64,000 bases of DNA from Jiella marina (GTDB lineage: Bacteria > Pseudomonadota > Alphaproteobacteria > Rhizobiales > Rhizobiaceae): the NCBI RefSeq assembly GCF_024359545.1, contig NZ_JAKQZG010000014.1, positions 1 through 64,000 of the forward strand, read 5' to 3'. A program made the translations under genes and the position numbers. Positions 1 to 7,664 of this stretch are shown one piece after another (positions within the stretch are counted from its first letter, which is position 1; the number at the start of each line of letters is the position of its first letter). The notes below the pieces were generated by a model, which saw only the letters and a program-made list of their open reading frames with translations, ran no database searches and was not told the origin of the DNA.

Positions 1-2
1 CT

Positions 3-341
3 AGCAATCTGATCGCACTATGCGAAGCTGAGAAAGCTACCATTGTCGAATTCAGCAATTTTCGCTGGAATACTTCAATAGTTCCTACTGTCGGATCGAG
101 CAACGCCGTAATCTACGATGAGAACGCGAAGAAATACAGCATTTCTATAGGCGACAGAAAAATCAATGATTGTGAAGAAATATCACAGCAATACCTCAAC
201 TTGAAATGCGTATCTGATACCGAAGAGTTCTATTTCAATGCTCTAACATCGACGTTCATGTCACTAAAACTTAAGCCGGTCATCAGAGCTGAAACAGCAA
301 ATACCGGACATCTCATTGTAGGAAAGTGCTATCAGCAATGA
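3..341 (+). CDS. Partial unknown protein (C-terminal 112 residues), AT-rich
   Basis: An open frame enters from the left edge and ends at a TGA at 339-341, giving the last 112 residues of a protein I do not recognise. The visible part is hydrophilic with scattered Cys (KCVSD, GKCYQQ at the end) and has no membrane segment or clear motif. Its base composition is much lower in GC (about 43% in the first 60 bases) than the phage genes that follow. The stop overlaps the ATG of the next gene (ATGA), so it reads as the upstream member of the same cassette. It may be a late-acquired cargo gene or a fast-evolving structural gene; no function is assigned. Confidence 0.6.
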   Translation, partial: SNLIALCEAEKATIVEFSNFRWNTSIVPTVGSSNAVIYDENAKKYSISIGDRKINDCEEISQQYLNLKCVSDTEEFYFNALTSTFMSLKLKPVIRAETANTGHLIVGKCYQQ

Positions 342-613
342 CCACCATCACCCTGTCCGACTTGAAATCGCACCTCCGGCTCGATCCTGACGATACGAGC
401 GACGACACGCTGTTGACGAACCTCATCGGCGAGGCAACGGAACTGGCAGCCGCATGGATCGGCCGCGACACCTTCGCCACACTCGCCGAGGACGACGCGA
501 TCATCAACGGCGCCGTCATGCGCGTCGCCGCATTCTGCTACGACACCCGCAGCGAGACGCCACCGGCGGAACTATTCACGCCGCTGAATGCGCACCGGGA
601 ATGGAGCTTCTGA
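338..613 (+). CDS. Phage gp6-like head-tail connector protein
   Basis: A 91-residue protein starting MTTITLSDLKSHLRLDP, resembling the gp6-like head-tail connector family (HK97 gp6 / phage_gp6 type). These short helical proteins form a ring under the portal and connect head to tail. I chose the ATG at 338, not the upstream in-frame start at 326, because it overlaps the preceding stop by 4 bases and gives the usual family N terminus (TLxxxKxxLRxD). The acidic stretch DPDDTSDD and the helical segment LIGEATELAAAWIG fit the family. It opens a run of connector genes with 4-base or near-zero spacing. Family assignment is from pattern recognition only. Confidence 0.75.
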   Translation: MTTITLSDLKSHLRLDPDDTSDDTLLTNLIGEATELAAAWIGRDTFATLAEDDAIINGAVMRVAAFCYDTRSETPPAELFTPLNAHREWSF

Positions 614-614
614 C

Positions 615-989
615 GTGGTCCGTTCGTCCAATCAGCTCGCCAAGCTCAATTGGAAGTTCGACGCGATCCCGCGCGCCATCCGCGAGGCCGTGGCCCCGGC
701 GCTGGATAAGAGCGCCGATCAGCTCGTCGCCGCGGCGCAGCACCTGGCACCCGAACAGTCCGGCGACCTGAAGGACTCGATCAGAAAGGAAGCCGGCGAG
801 CATGATCTACAGCGCCGCATCCTCGCCGGCGACAACGTGGCGTTCTACGCCGTCCATGTCGAGCACGGCACCGCCGAGGCCGCAGCGAAGCCGTTCTTTT
901 ATCCGGCCTACCGGCTTCAGAAGAAGTCCATTCAATCCCGGATCAAGCGGGCGATCAGCAAGGCCGTCAAAGAGAAATGGGCGAAATGA
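615..989 (+). CDS. HK97 gp10-like phage protein (tail completion/connector)
   Basis: About 124 residues matching the HK97-gp10 family: basic, with the typical segment KSADQLVAAAQHLAPEQSGDLKDSI, then FYAVHVEHGTAEAAAKPFFYPAYR. The AxPFxxPA motif near the C terminus is the family signature. Members help join the tail tube to the head. The start is uncertain: a GTG at 615 lies directly after the previous stop with a purine-rich stretch (GGAATGGAG) ahead, while an ATG at 588 in the same frame would overlap the previous gene by 26 bases. The lysine-rich end (KAVKEKWAK) overlaps the next gene's start. Confidence 0.8.
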   Translation: MVRSSNQLAKLNWKFDAIPRAIREAVAPALDKSADQLVAAAQHLAPEQSGDLKDSIRKEAGEHDLQRRILAGDNVAFYAVHVEHGTAEAAAKPFFYPAYRLQKKSIQSRIKRAISKAVKEKWAK

Positions 990-1390
990 TCGACCCGTCG
1001 CTCGACCTTCAGGCCGCTATTCGCGACCGCCTGGTCAACGATCCGGCCGTTACCGCCCTGATCGCGCCCGCCTCGATCCGCGACGGCAATCTTCGCCCTG
1101 ACACCTTCCCCGGCATCATCTTCGGACCCTCTCAAACCGTGCTCGAAAACATTACTTTTTCACGACGTCACGTTCGTTATTTCGTTGATCTTCACGCTTG
1201 GACAAAGGAGGCGGGAACGGTCGCGGTGAAGACCCTCGCCGCAGCCGTGGCGCTCGCTTTGTCGACTACGCCGACCCATCCCGGCCTGATTGATTTCACC
1301 GTCGATCAGGTTCGCACCATGCGCGATCCGGGCGGCGAATATGGGCACGCCGTCATCTCGCTCTCGGCGCTCGTCGAGGCGCCCGAATGA
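986..1390 (+). CDS. DUF3168 family phage protein (tail terminator-like)
   Basis: A 134-residue protein with the layout of the DUF3168 / gp17-like family: LQAAIRDRLVNDPAVTALI at the N terminus, FPGIIFGPSQTVLEN in the middle, then RRHVRYFVDLHAWTKEAGTVAVKTLAAAV and a C-terminal VRTMRDPGGEYGHAVISLSALVE. These proteins are thought to cap the tail or complete the head-tail joint. I prefer the ATG at 986, which shares ATGA with the previous stop, over the ATG at 977. It ends in another 4-base overlap with the next gene. Confidence 0.75.
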   Translation: MIDPSLDLQAAIRDRLVNDPAVTALIAPASIRDGNLRPDTFPGIIFGPSQTVLENITFSRRHVRYFVDLHAWTKEAGTVAVKTLAAAVALALSTTPTHPGLIDFTVDQVRTMRDPGGEYGHAVISLSALVEAPE

Positions 1391-1713
1391 AAGCCGGCAA
1401 GCTCGACCGCAAGATCACAATCTCGCGCGAGACCGAGACCGAGACCGAGACCGTCGACCGTTACGGCACGGCGGCGAGCACCTGGACGCCGATCGTCACC
1501 GTCGCGGCGCAGCGCGTCACCATGTCGACCGATGAATTCCTCGCGGCCTCTGGCGAGCGCACCGAGACCGCGATCGTTTTCCGCATCCGGCACCGCGCCG
1601 ACGTGACCTTAAGCGACCGCGTCATCTTCGAAGGACAGGCCTTCGACCTCGTCGAGATCAAGGAAATCGGACGGCGCGAAGGGCTCGAACTGCGGTGCGA
1701 GGCTCGCCGATGA
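1387..1713 (+). CDS. Phage head-tail joining protein (head closure)
   Basis: A 108-residue protein of the SPP1 gp16 / HK97 head-tail joining type. The opening KAGKLDRKITISRETET is typical (basic GxLDRRITI motif), followed by WTPIVTVAAQRVTMS, then FRIRHRADVTLSDRVIFEGQAFDLVEIKEIGRR, the family's beta-barrel core. It closes the portal channel after DNA packaging. The ATG at 1387 overlaps the previous TGA. A run of four GAGACC hexamers encodes Glu-Thr four times at residues 15-22. The gene ends inside the start of the small terminase gene. Confidence 0.85.
   Translation: MKAGKLDRKITISRETETETETVDRYGTAASTWTPIVTVAAQRVTMSTDEFLAASGERTETAIVFRIRHRADVTLSDRVIFEGQAFDLVEIKEIGRREGLELRCEARR
1429..1452 (+). 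repeat. Four perfect tandem GAGACC hexamers in coding sequence
   Basis: Four uninterrupted copies of GAGACC inside the head-tail joining gene encode (Glu-Thr) x4 at residues 15-22. Because the unit is 6 bp, copy-number change would lengthen or shorten the protein in frame and not switch it off. Confidence 0.9.
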
Positions 1714-2114
1714 AGGGCAGGAAGCCGGAAAGCGTTATCGCTGGCTCGCACCCGATCGCGACCGTGCCGAACCCGCCGACCTGGTTGTCGAAGGACGCCA
1801 AGGCCGAATGGCGCCGCGTCGCGCCGGTGCTCGTCGAGCGCGGCGTTCTGACGATTGCCGATCTCGGCGCCCTGGAGGGCTACGCAACAGCCATGGGCCG
1901 CGTCCGCGAGGCCGAAGCTGTGATCCGTAAGGAAGGCGCCACCTACATCGCAGCGTCCGGCCCGAAGCGCCACCCGGCCGTGACGACCCAAGACGCGGCG
2001 TTGAAGACCGCGCGCCTGTTTGCGGCCGAGCTTGGCCTGACGCCCTACAGCCGCAGCCGCACCGCCATGCAGGGATCGGCGGCCGATGACGAGCCGTCAC
2101 CGCTCGATCTATGA
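1710..2114 (+). CDS. Terminase small subunit, P27 family
   Basis: A 134-residue small terminase of the P27 family, which recognises phage DNA and loads the large subunit. The family pattern is visible: MKGRKPES at the start, PPTWLSKDAKAEWRRVAPVLVERGVLTIADLGALEGYATAMGRVREAE, then ASGPKRHPAVTTQDAALKTARLFAAELGLTPYSRSR. The ATG at 1710 is chosen, not the upstream in-frame ATG at 1695, because it overlaps the previous stop and gives the usual MKGRKP beginning. It overlaps the large subunit by 4 bases, the standard arrangement. What is unusual is its place downstream of the connector genes. Confidence 0.88.
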   Translation: MKGRKPESVIAGSHPIATVPNPPTWLSKDAKAEWRRVAPVLVERGVLTIADLGALEGYATAMGRVREAEAVIRKEGATYIAASGPKRHPAVTTQDAALKTARLFAAELGLTPYSRSRTAMQGSAADDEPSPLDL

Positions 2115-3727
2115 CCAGCTCGACCTATCCCGCATGGATCTACGACGACAGCCCGATCGACGACCCGTTCGGCTATGGCGAGCGCGCGGTCGAGTTCCTT
2201 CGCCGGCTGAAGCATCCGAAGGCACCGGGCCGCGCATTCCAACTCGATCCTTGGCAAGAACGCATCGTCCGGCGCGTCTATGGTCCGCGCCACCCGAACG
2301 GCGATCGGATCGTCAAGACGGTCGTGCTTCTCCTACCGCGCGGCAACCGGAAGACCTCGCTCTCGGCGGCTCTCGCGCTTCTCCATACGATCGGACCCGA
2401 GCGCGTTCCCGGCGGAGAGGCCATCTTTGCCGCGTCAGATCGCACTCAGGCAGGCATCGGCTTCCGCGAGGCAGCGAACATCATCCGCGAGGACAAGCGC
2501 GTTCTGGCGGCAACCTCGATCTATGACGCTCACAATTCGGCTAAGAAGATCGTCCTCAATCGCGACGGATCGTTCCTTGAAGTCGTGTCGAGCGATGGCA
2601 AGGCACAGCATGGCCGAACACCCGGCTTCGTCCTCGCCGACGAGCTACACGTCTGGCGTGGTGAAGACCTTTTCGAAGCCCTGACGACCGGCCTTGAGAA
2701 GACCGACAACGGCTTGCTTGTCATCGCCACGACCGCAGGACGTGGGCAGGACGGCACCGCATGGCGTGTGATCGAGGACGCCCGCAAGGTGGCGCGTGGC
2801 GAGGTGAAAGACGCCTCGATCCTGCCAATCCTTTTCGAAGCCGACACCGAGGACGATTGGAAGGACGAAGCTCTATGGCACCGCGTCAATCCGGGCCTGG
2901 CCCATGGCTACCCGAGCCTGGACGGTATGCGCCGGCACGCCAAGCGCGCCGAGCGCTCGCCGATCGAGCGCGAATCCTTCCGCCAGCTCAAGCTGAATAT
3001 CTGGCTCGACAAGTCGACCGATCCCTTCGTCGATATGGCCGTTTACGATCGCGGCGCCGACCCGATCGACATGGAAGCCCTCGCTGGTCAGCCTTGCTGG
3101 ATTGGCGTCGACATGAGCACGACGACCGATCTAACCGCCGTCGTCGCCGCGTTCCGTCATCCTGACGACGACGAGCGCTTCGTCGTGCTTCCTCACTTCT
3201 TCATTCCTGGCGACAACGTGCGCGCCCGTGGCGAACGTGACGGCGTGCCCTATCCGGCTTGGAAGGACGAAGGGCACCTCACGGCGACGCCCGGCAACGT
3301 GATCGATTACCGCGCGGTTGAGCGGCACATTCGCCAGCTTGCCGACCTCTACGACGTGCGCGAGGTCAACTTCGATCCGGCTTACGCTCAACCCGTCATG
3401 GCACCACTCGCCGAGGATGGCTTCCCCGTCGCCACTATGCGGCAGGGCTGGGTAACGCAATCGCCGGCTCTGAACACTCTTGAGCGTGCGATCGTCGCCG
3501 AGAAGTTCCAGCACGGCGGGCACCCCGTATTGCGCTGGAATTTCCAGAACGTCGCGATCCACACCGACAGCGCCGGCAATCGCACCATGCACAAAGGCAA
3601 GAGCACCGATCGGATCGACGGCGCTGTCGCGACGTGGATGGCGGTCTCGCGTGCCGCAGCCAACGAACAGCCCACACCCTCGATCTACTCGTCGGACGCC
3701 TGGTCCGACGAGCTGGCCTATTTTTAA
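2111..3727 (+). CDS. Terminase large subunit (HK97/P27 type)
   Basis: A 538-residue ATPase-nuclease that translocates phage DNA into the head and cuts it. The ATPase domain has a Walker A variant PRGNRKT at residues 76-82 and a Walker B ending in Asp-Glu at 177-178 (FVLADE). The C-terminal nuclease begins around the WIGVDMS segment, with acidic D334, and continues to the family's end motif (STDRIDGAVATWMAVSRA). Length and motifs are complete. It overlaps the small subunit by 4 bases. Portal, protease and capsid genes, which usually follow, are absent; the tape measure gene comes next after 8 bases. Confidence 0.93.
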   Translation: MTSSTYPAWIYDDSPIDDPFGYGERAVEFLRRLKHPKAPGRAFQLDPWQERIVRRVYGPRHPNGDRIVKTVVLLLPRGNRKTSLSAALALLHTIGPERVPGGEAIFAASDRTQAGIGFREAANIIREDKRVLAATSIYDAHNSAKKIVLNRDGSFLEVVSSDGKAQHGRTPGFVLADELHVWRGEDLFEALTTGLEKTDNGLLVIATTAGRGQDGTAWRVIEDARKVARGEVKDASILPILFEADTEDDWKDEALWHRVNPGLAHGYPSLDGMRRHAKRAERSPIERESFRQLKLNIWLDKSTDPFVDMAVYDRGADPIDMEALAGQPCWIGVDMSTTTDLTAVVAAFRHPDDDERFVVLPHFFIPGDNVRARGERDGVPYPAWKDEGHLTATPGNVIDYRAVERHIRQLADLYDVREVNFDPAYAQPVMAPLAEDGFPVATMRQGWVTQSPALNTLERAIVAEKFQHGGHPVLRWNFQNVAIHTDSAGNRTMHKGKSTDRIDGAVATWMAVSRAAANEQPTPSIYSSDAWSDELAYF

Positions 3728-3735
3728 GGAACACC

Positions 3736-6486
3736 ATGGCGCGAAGCGACGAAGCAGAACTCGCTATCAGACTTGAAGCGAAAATCCGCGACTTTCAGCG
3801 GAACCTTGACCGAGCGCAGCGCGCGGCCAATCAAAATTTCAAGCGGATCGAGACTGACGCCGAGAAGTCCGCGTCGAGGCTCGAAAGCACCTTCGCCAAG
3901 GCCGGCAAGGGCATGTCCGCCGGCTTGAAGGCAGGCCTCGCCGGTCTCGCCGCCGGCGGCATCGCGGGCATTATCGGTCGCGCCCGCGACCTGACCCGCG
4001 AGGTCGCCAACGTCAGCAATGAAGCCAAGCGCGCCGGCCTTTCATCGAAGGCGTTTCAGGAACTTGGTTACGTCGCGCGACAGAACCGCATCGATGTCGA
4101 CGCCCTGGTCGACGGTATGAAGGAGCTTTCCCTTCGCGCCGACGAATTCCGCATCACCGGCGCCGGTCCCGCTGCCGAAGCCTTCAAGCGGCTTGGCTTC
4201 ACCGCGACCGAACTCTCGCGCAAGCTCAAAGACCCTTCGGCCCTACTGGTCGAGATCATCGGCAAGCTCGAACGCTTCGACAAGGCGTCTCAGATCCGCA
4301 TCGCCGACGAGATCTTCGGCGGCACCGGCGGCGAGCGCTTCGTCGAGCTTCTGGACCGTGGCGCCGATGGCGTGCGCACCTTGATCAAGGAGGCGAACGA
4401 TTTCGGCATCATCATGGATGACGCCATGATCAAGCGCGCCGACGAGCTGGACCGGAAGTTCCAGAAGATCACCGAGACCGTCTCGACCGGCCTCAAGCGC
4501 GCCGTGGTCGACGTGGTCGACGGGATGGGCGAGTTCTTCGACCAGTTCAACAAGCTCGAGGAACAGGCCGACAGGACGATCCAGAAGCAGTTGCAGAGCA
4601 TCTACGGCGATCGACAGGCGCTCATCGAACGCATCGCCGAGCTGAAGGGGCAGCGCGCCGACAGCTTCTTTCCCGGCGCGATAGACGGCGAGATCAAGGT
4701 CGCAGAGGCGGGCGTAAAGCGGCTCACTGACGAGGCAATGCGCCTTCGCGACGTGCTCGATCGCCGGTCAGGCTACAGCGAGAACTTCGTTTTCCAAGCT
4801 GGCGACGAGGCGAAGGATGCCGCCCCGAAGGTCACGACTTTGAACGAGGCCGTCGCCGGCATGAACAGCGCCGGTGCTTCCGGTGCGAGCGGCATCAATA
4901 GCTTCGCCGAAGCGATCCGCAGCCTCAAGAATGAGATCCCCGGATTGACCGGGCAACTCGCCGAGATGGATGCCCGGACCCGCATCAACGGCGCGTATCG
5001 GGCCGCACTTCAAAAGGCCACCTCGATCGGCGACACGATCCGCGCCGAGAAGCTTCGCGACGAGGCTCTATCCGCGCTCTCGATCAAGACGGCGACCACC
5101 GACAGCGCCGGCTATCTCTCTGGGAAGCTCGCGAGCGGCAAGCCGAAAAGCTACGTCCTCGACATGGAAGCCGACTTCGCGGACGCCCTCGCGAAAATGC
5201 TGGCGTCCGCACCCGATGCCGTTCGGGCCGCGACCACGATCAACAGCGGTGCCCGATCCGTTCGAAGGCAAGCCGAGCTGTTCGACGCTGCGGTGAAGAA
5301 ATACGGCAGCGAGGCCGCGGCACGTAAATGGGTGGCACCTCCTGGCAAGTCGCAGCACAACCGCGGCACCGCGGCCGACCTGGACTTTCAGACCGACGAG
5401 GCCCGCAACTGGTTTCACGACAACGCCAGTTCCTACGGCCTGACGTTCCCGATGAAGCACGAGCCGTGGCACATCGAAAGCGCGAGCGCTCGCCGACAGG
5501 CCGACGATGAAACGTTCATGGCCGACCGAGAGAACAAGGCCGAGCTGACTAAGGCCAAGACCCAGGCGCTTCGCGATCAGGTTTTGGCCTATGGCGAGAT
5601 TGTCGCCAGCGCCCGCCAGTTCATCGGCGAACAGGGCATGGAACAGCAGGCGTTGGGCATCTCGGCAACGGCCGCGGCCAAGCTCCGCTATGAACATGCA
5701 ATGCTCGCCGAAGCGCAGCGCGCCGGCATCGCCCTGACGCCGCAGCAGCGTGCGCAAATCTCAGCGCTCGCCGGCGAAATGGCGAACGGCGAAGCGGCCG
5801 CTCAAGGCTTCGCTGACGAACAGGACAAGGCCAAGCAGGCAGCCGAAAAATGGCGCAATTTCGGGCTCGATCTTGCAAAGGGCTTCGTCGCTGATCTCCG
5901 CGCCGGTAAGTCGGCAGGGGAGGCCTTCGCGAACGTGCTCGACAAGATCGCGTCCAAGCTCATCGATATGGCGATCAACAACCTTTTCGCCAACGCCTTC
6001 GGCGGTGAAGGCGGCGGCGGTTTCTTCGCCCTGATCGGCAAGCTGTTCGGCTTCAAGGACGGCGGCATCGTCGAGGCGGCATCGGGCGGCTACATTCGCG
6101 GTCCTGGCACGAGCACAAGCGATAGCATCCCGGCGCGATTGAGCGACGGCGAGTTCGTCGTCAATGCAGCCGCAACGAAGCGCAACCGGGCTCTGCTTGA
6201 GGCAGTCAACAGCGGGGACATTCAGGCTTCTGCCGCCGGCGGCCTCGTCGGCGCCGCCCCGATCAGCTCGCCGCGCCTTGGCTCGACCGCAGGCGCAAGT
6301 GCACCGATCGCCATCACCTCAAACGTCACGCTCAACGCCAACGGCGGCGACCCAAAGCAGAACGCCGACCTTGCCCGACAGACCGCCGCGGCGGTCGATG
6401 CGCAGATGCGCGCCATCGTTCAACAGGAACTCCGCAATGCTACCCGCCCCGGTGGCGGCTTCGATTCAATAATGGGCCGCAGATAG
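3736..6486 (+). CDS. Phage tail tape measure protein with internal M15-type peptidase domain
   Basis: A 916-residue protein starting MARSDEAELAIRLEAKIRDF, with an AAGGA ribosome site at 3726-3730 just before the ATG. The first 60 residues are coiled coil, followed by a Gly/Ala-rich hydrophobic stretch around residues 65-80 and long helical segments, as in lambda-type tape measure proteins. The C terminus has the family pattern GGYIRGPGTSTSDSIPARLSDGEFVVNA. In the middle lies a peptidase M15/VanY-like domain: SQHNRGTAAD from residue 539 (the SxHxxGxAxD zinc motif) and EPWHIE at 576-581. Such domains cut peptidoglycan peptides during DNA entry. The domain looks intact. A longer in-frame start at 3634 would overlap the terminase and is rejected. 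Confidence 0.92.
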   Translation: MARSDEAELAIRLEAKIRDFQRNLDRAQRAANQNFKRIETDAEKSASRLESTFAKAGKGMSAGLKAGLAGLAAGGIAGIIGRARDLTREVANVSNEAKRAGLSSKAFQELGYVARQNRIDVDALVDGMKELSLRADEFRITGAGPAAEAFKRLGFTATELSRKLKDPSALLVEIIGKLERFDKASQIRIADEIFGGTGGERFVELLDRGADGVRTLIKEANDFGIIMDDAMIKRADELDRKFQKITETVSTGLKRAVVDVVDGMGEFFDQFNKLEEQADRTIQKQLQSIYGDRQALIERIAELKGQRADSFFPGAIDGEIKVAEAGVKRLTDEAMRLRDVLDRRSGYSENFVFQAGDEAKDAAPKVTTLNEAVAGMNSAGASGASGINSFAEAIRSLKNEIPGLTGQLAEMDARTRINGAYRAALQKATSIGDTIRAEKLRDEALSALSIKTATTDSAGYLSGKLASGKPKSYVLDMEADFADALAKMLASAPDAVRAATTINSGARSVRRQAELFDAAVKKYGSEAAARKWVAPPGKSQHNRGTAADLDFQTDEARNWFHDNASSYGLTFPMKHEPWHIESASARRQADDETFMADRENKAELTKAKTQALRDQVLAYGEIVASARQFIGEQGMEQQALGISATAAAKLRYEHAMLAEAQRAGIALTPQQRAQISALAGEMANGEAAAQGFADEQDKAKQAAEKWRNFGLDLAKGFVADLRAGKSAGEAFANVLDKIASKLIDMAINNLFANAFGGEGGGGFFALIGKLFGFKDGGIVEAASGGYIRGPGTSTSDSIPARLSDGEFVVNAAATKRNRALLEAVNSGDIQASAAGGLVGAAPISSPRLGSTAGASAPIAITSNVTLNANGGDPKQNADLARQTAAAVDAQMRAIVQQELRNATRPGGGFDSIMGRR

Positions 6487-6518
6487 AGAAGTGATAGACG
6501 AGTAACGAGGAAATAAAA

Positions 6519-6555
6519 AAGGCGCGTCGGGGGAGAACAGGGACCGACGCGCCTT
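6519..6555 (-). terminator. Strong hairpin, terminator-like on the minus strand
   Basis: A perfect 12-bp stem (AAGGCGCGTCGG at 6519-6530 with CCGACGCGCCTT at 6544-6555) and 13-base loop. The A-rich run at 6511-6520 becomes a U-run after the stem when read on the minus strand, so it has full intrinsic-terminator form for leftward transcription. On the plus strand the stem lies 32 bases after the tape measure stop but lacks a U-tract. Confidence 0.7.
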
Positions 6556-6680
6556 CACAGGGATCGGATAAGCGACCAAAAAGGAGTATCGGCAGCATAT
6601 CCACACCTTCTTATAGGGAGAAATCAGTGGAATGCACAAAATTATCTTTGAAAAATCTGATTCTCTCCGCGACCCTACGG

Positions 6681-6689
6681 TGCTATAAT
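6681..6689 (+). promoter_or_regulatory. Extended -10 promoter-like element
   Basis: The sequence TGCTATAAT has the TGn extension joined to a perfect TATAAT. No good -35 box lies at the right distance (TTCTCT at 6661-6666 with a 17-base spacer is poor), but extended -10 promoters can work without one. Transcription would start near 6696, some 18 bases before the first perfect hairpin. Confidence 0.45.
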
Positions 6690-6695
6690 TGGTGC

Positions 6696-7093
6696 GCACA
6701 CAGAGAGGTCATGCCGGCCCGAGCTTTGTCAGATCGGGCCGGATCATATCGACCTCGTTTCAAAGGGTGGACGGAATACGAGACCGTCCCCATCAGGCAG
6801 TCGAAGCCGCCCGGAAGATCGGTAGTGATCGCTCCCCCGATGGAGATCATCGGACGCCCACACCGGTTTGTGCCGAAGGTGCGCCCGCGCGCAACCTTGA
6901 AAGACAATCACGAAAAGACGACGCTCTGCGAACGCCTCAAAGGAGGCACTGCAACGTCGGTCATGCTTCGATCGCGGTTTAGGGTCGGGCGTGAAGTGTT
7001 ACGGCTGCGGCCGTAGCGACCGGGATGGCCGAAAGGCTGGGTTTCGGAGATTAAGGCGCGGGAATGGTCCCCACCGCGCCGGCTAGACAAGCC
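6696..7093 (+). ncRNA. Candidate structured RNA (chain of perfect hairpins)
   Basis: Downstream of the extended -10 element are several perfect inverted repeats: 9-bp stem CCGGCCCGA/TCGGGCCGG (6714-6742), GCCTC/GAGGC (6934-6947), TACGGC/GCCGTA with TGCG loop (7000-7015), a GAAA tetraloop hairpin (7027-7038), GGCGCGG/CCGCGCC (7055-7080) and GGCT/AGCC (7081-7093). This density, without a credible protein gene, suggests a non-coding RNA. No plus-strand terminator is evident, the match to any known RNA family is unknown, and the RNA could instead be read leftward toward the terminator at 6519-6555. High GC makes short hairpins common by chance, so confidence is low. Confidence 0.3.
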
Positions 7094-7259
7094 TACTCTC
7101 TACATCGAACTGTCAGACGCAGAATGAACCCCTTAGAAGGACAATAGCAGGCTTCTAGCCTTGCTTCCTTCTGGGGGGAAAGAACTATCTCCGCAGGGAT
7201 GCTCCAACGCATGTTCCAACACACAATTTCAATACAAAAGAAAATCCTGAATTGATTGG

Positions 7260-7291
7260 CGAGCGCAGCGAGCCAACCCGAGCGAAGCGAG
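7260..7291. repeat. Two near-identical 13-bp direct repeats
   Basis: CGAGCGCAGCGAG (7260-7272) and CGAGCGAAGCGAG (7279-7291) differ by one base and are spaced 19 bp start to start, about two helical turns. Each is itself partly symmetrical. They lie at the border between the hairpin region and the AT-rich block. They could be protein-binding repeats or a scrap of a mobile-element end. Confidence 0.5.
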
Positions 7292-7450
7292 GGCACGAGG
7301 CTACATAAAACAGAAAAATTAAGAATTAACGATAGGTCATTAATGATATATACTTATATCTTTGGAAATTATATTTGCGGCGCCTACTAGACGACGCGGT
7401 AAATCTGAATCATAGACGCTCTCGCAATCTCCAAACCGAGGGAAACATCA

Positions 7451-7624
7451 ATGGATATCACCCTGTCCCGGCCTGAATTTTGGTCCGTCGTCGAGAAGCT
7501 CGTCGAAGCCGCTGCGGCCGTTTGCCCGATCACTGGCGCACCGGATGCGAAAAACGCCGTTGCGGTCGTGCTCGCCGGTTTTGCGGGCGTCTCGATCGCT
7601 GAGGACGCGGACGAGGATGCCTAG
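7451..7624 (+). CDS. Small unknown phage protein, 57 residues
   Basis: ATG at 7451 follows a GAGGGA ribosome site and opens a 57-residue frame (MDITLSRPEFWSVVEKLVEA..., ending in the acidic EDADEDA). A central Ala/Val-rich segment (AVAVVLAGFAGVSIA) is moderately hydrophobic but bounded by charged residues. The base composition returns to the high GC of the phage genes, supporting coding. An AT-rich promoter-like region lies just upstream. It heads a group of small same-strand genes running to 9071. I recognise no family. Confidence 0.6.
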   Translation: MDITLSRPEFWSVVEKLVEAAAAVCPITGAPDAKNAVAVVLAGFAGVSIAEDADEDA

Positions 7625-7664
7625 CAGAGTCACCGAAAATAATCTGCCAATGCCTCTTGCGCTT

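Larger units (their letters stand above)
6487..7450. other. Gene-free stretch after the tape measure gene
   Basis: About 960 bp without a convincing protein gene. In order it holds a terminator-type hairpin (6519-6555), an extended -10 promoter-like site (6681-6689), a series of perfect short hairpins (6714-7093), two near-identical GAGCGnAGCGAG repeats (7260-7291) and an AT-rich block (about 7300-7440) that probably carries the promoter of the next small gene. Open frames here are short, overlap on both strands, and none has a ribosome site with a plausible product. Tail fibre or baseplate genes expected after a tape measure gene are missing. Confidence 0.7.

Noticed and set aside
6466-6699. 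77-codon minus-strand open frame after the tape measure gene
   Set aside because: It runs straight through the strong terminator hairpin and into the tape measure coding sequence.
6711-7016. Open frame starting MPARALSDRAG in the hairpin region
   Set aside because: No ribosome site, no family likeness, and it overlaps competing frames on both strands; a CYGCG-like string nearby in another frame also led nowhere.
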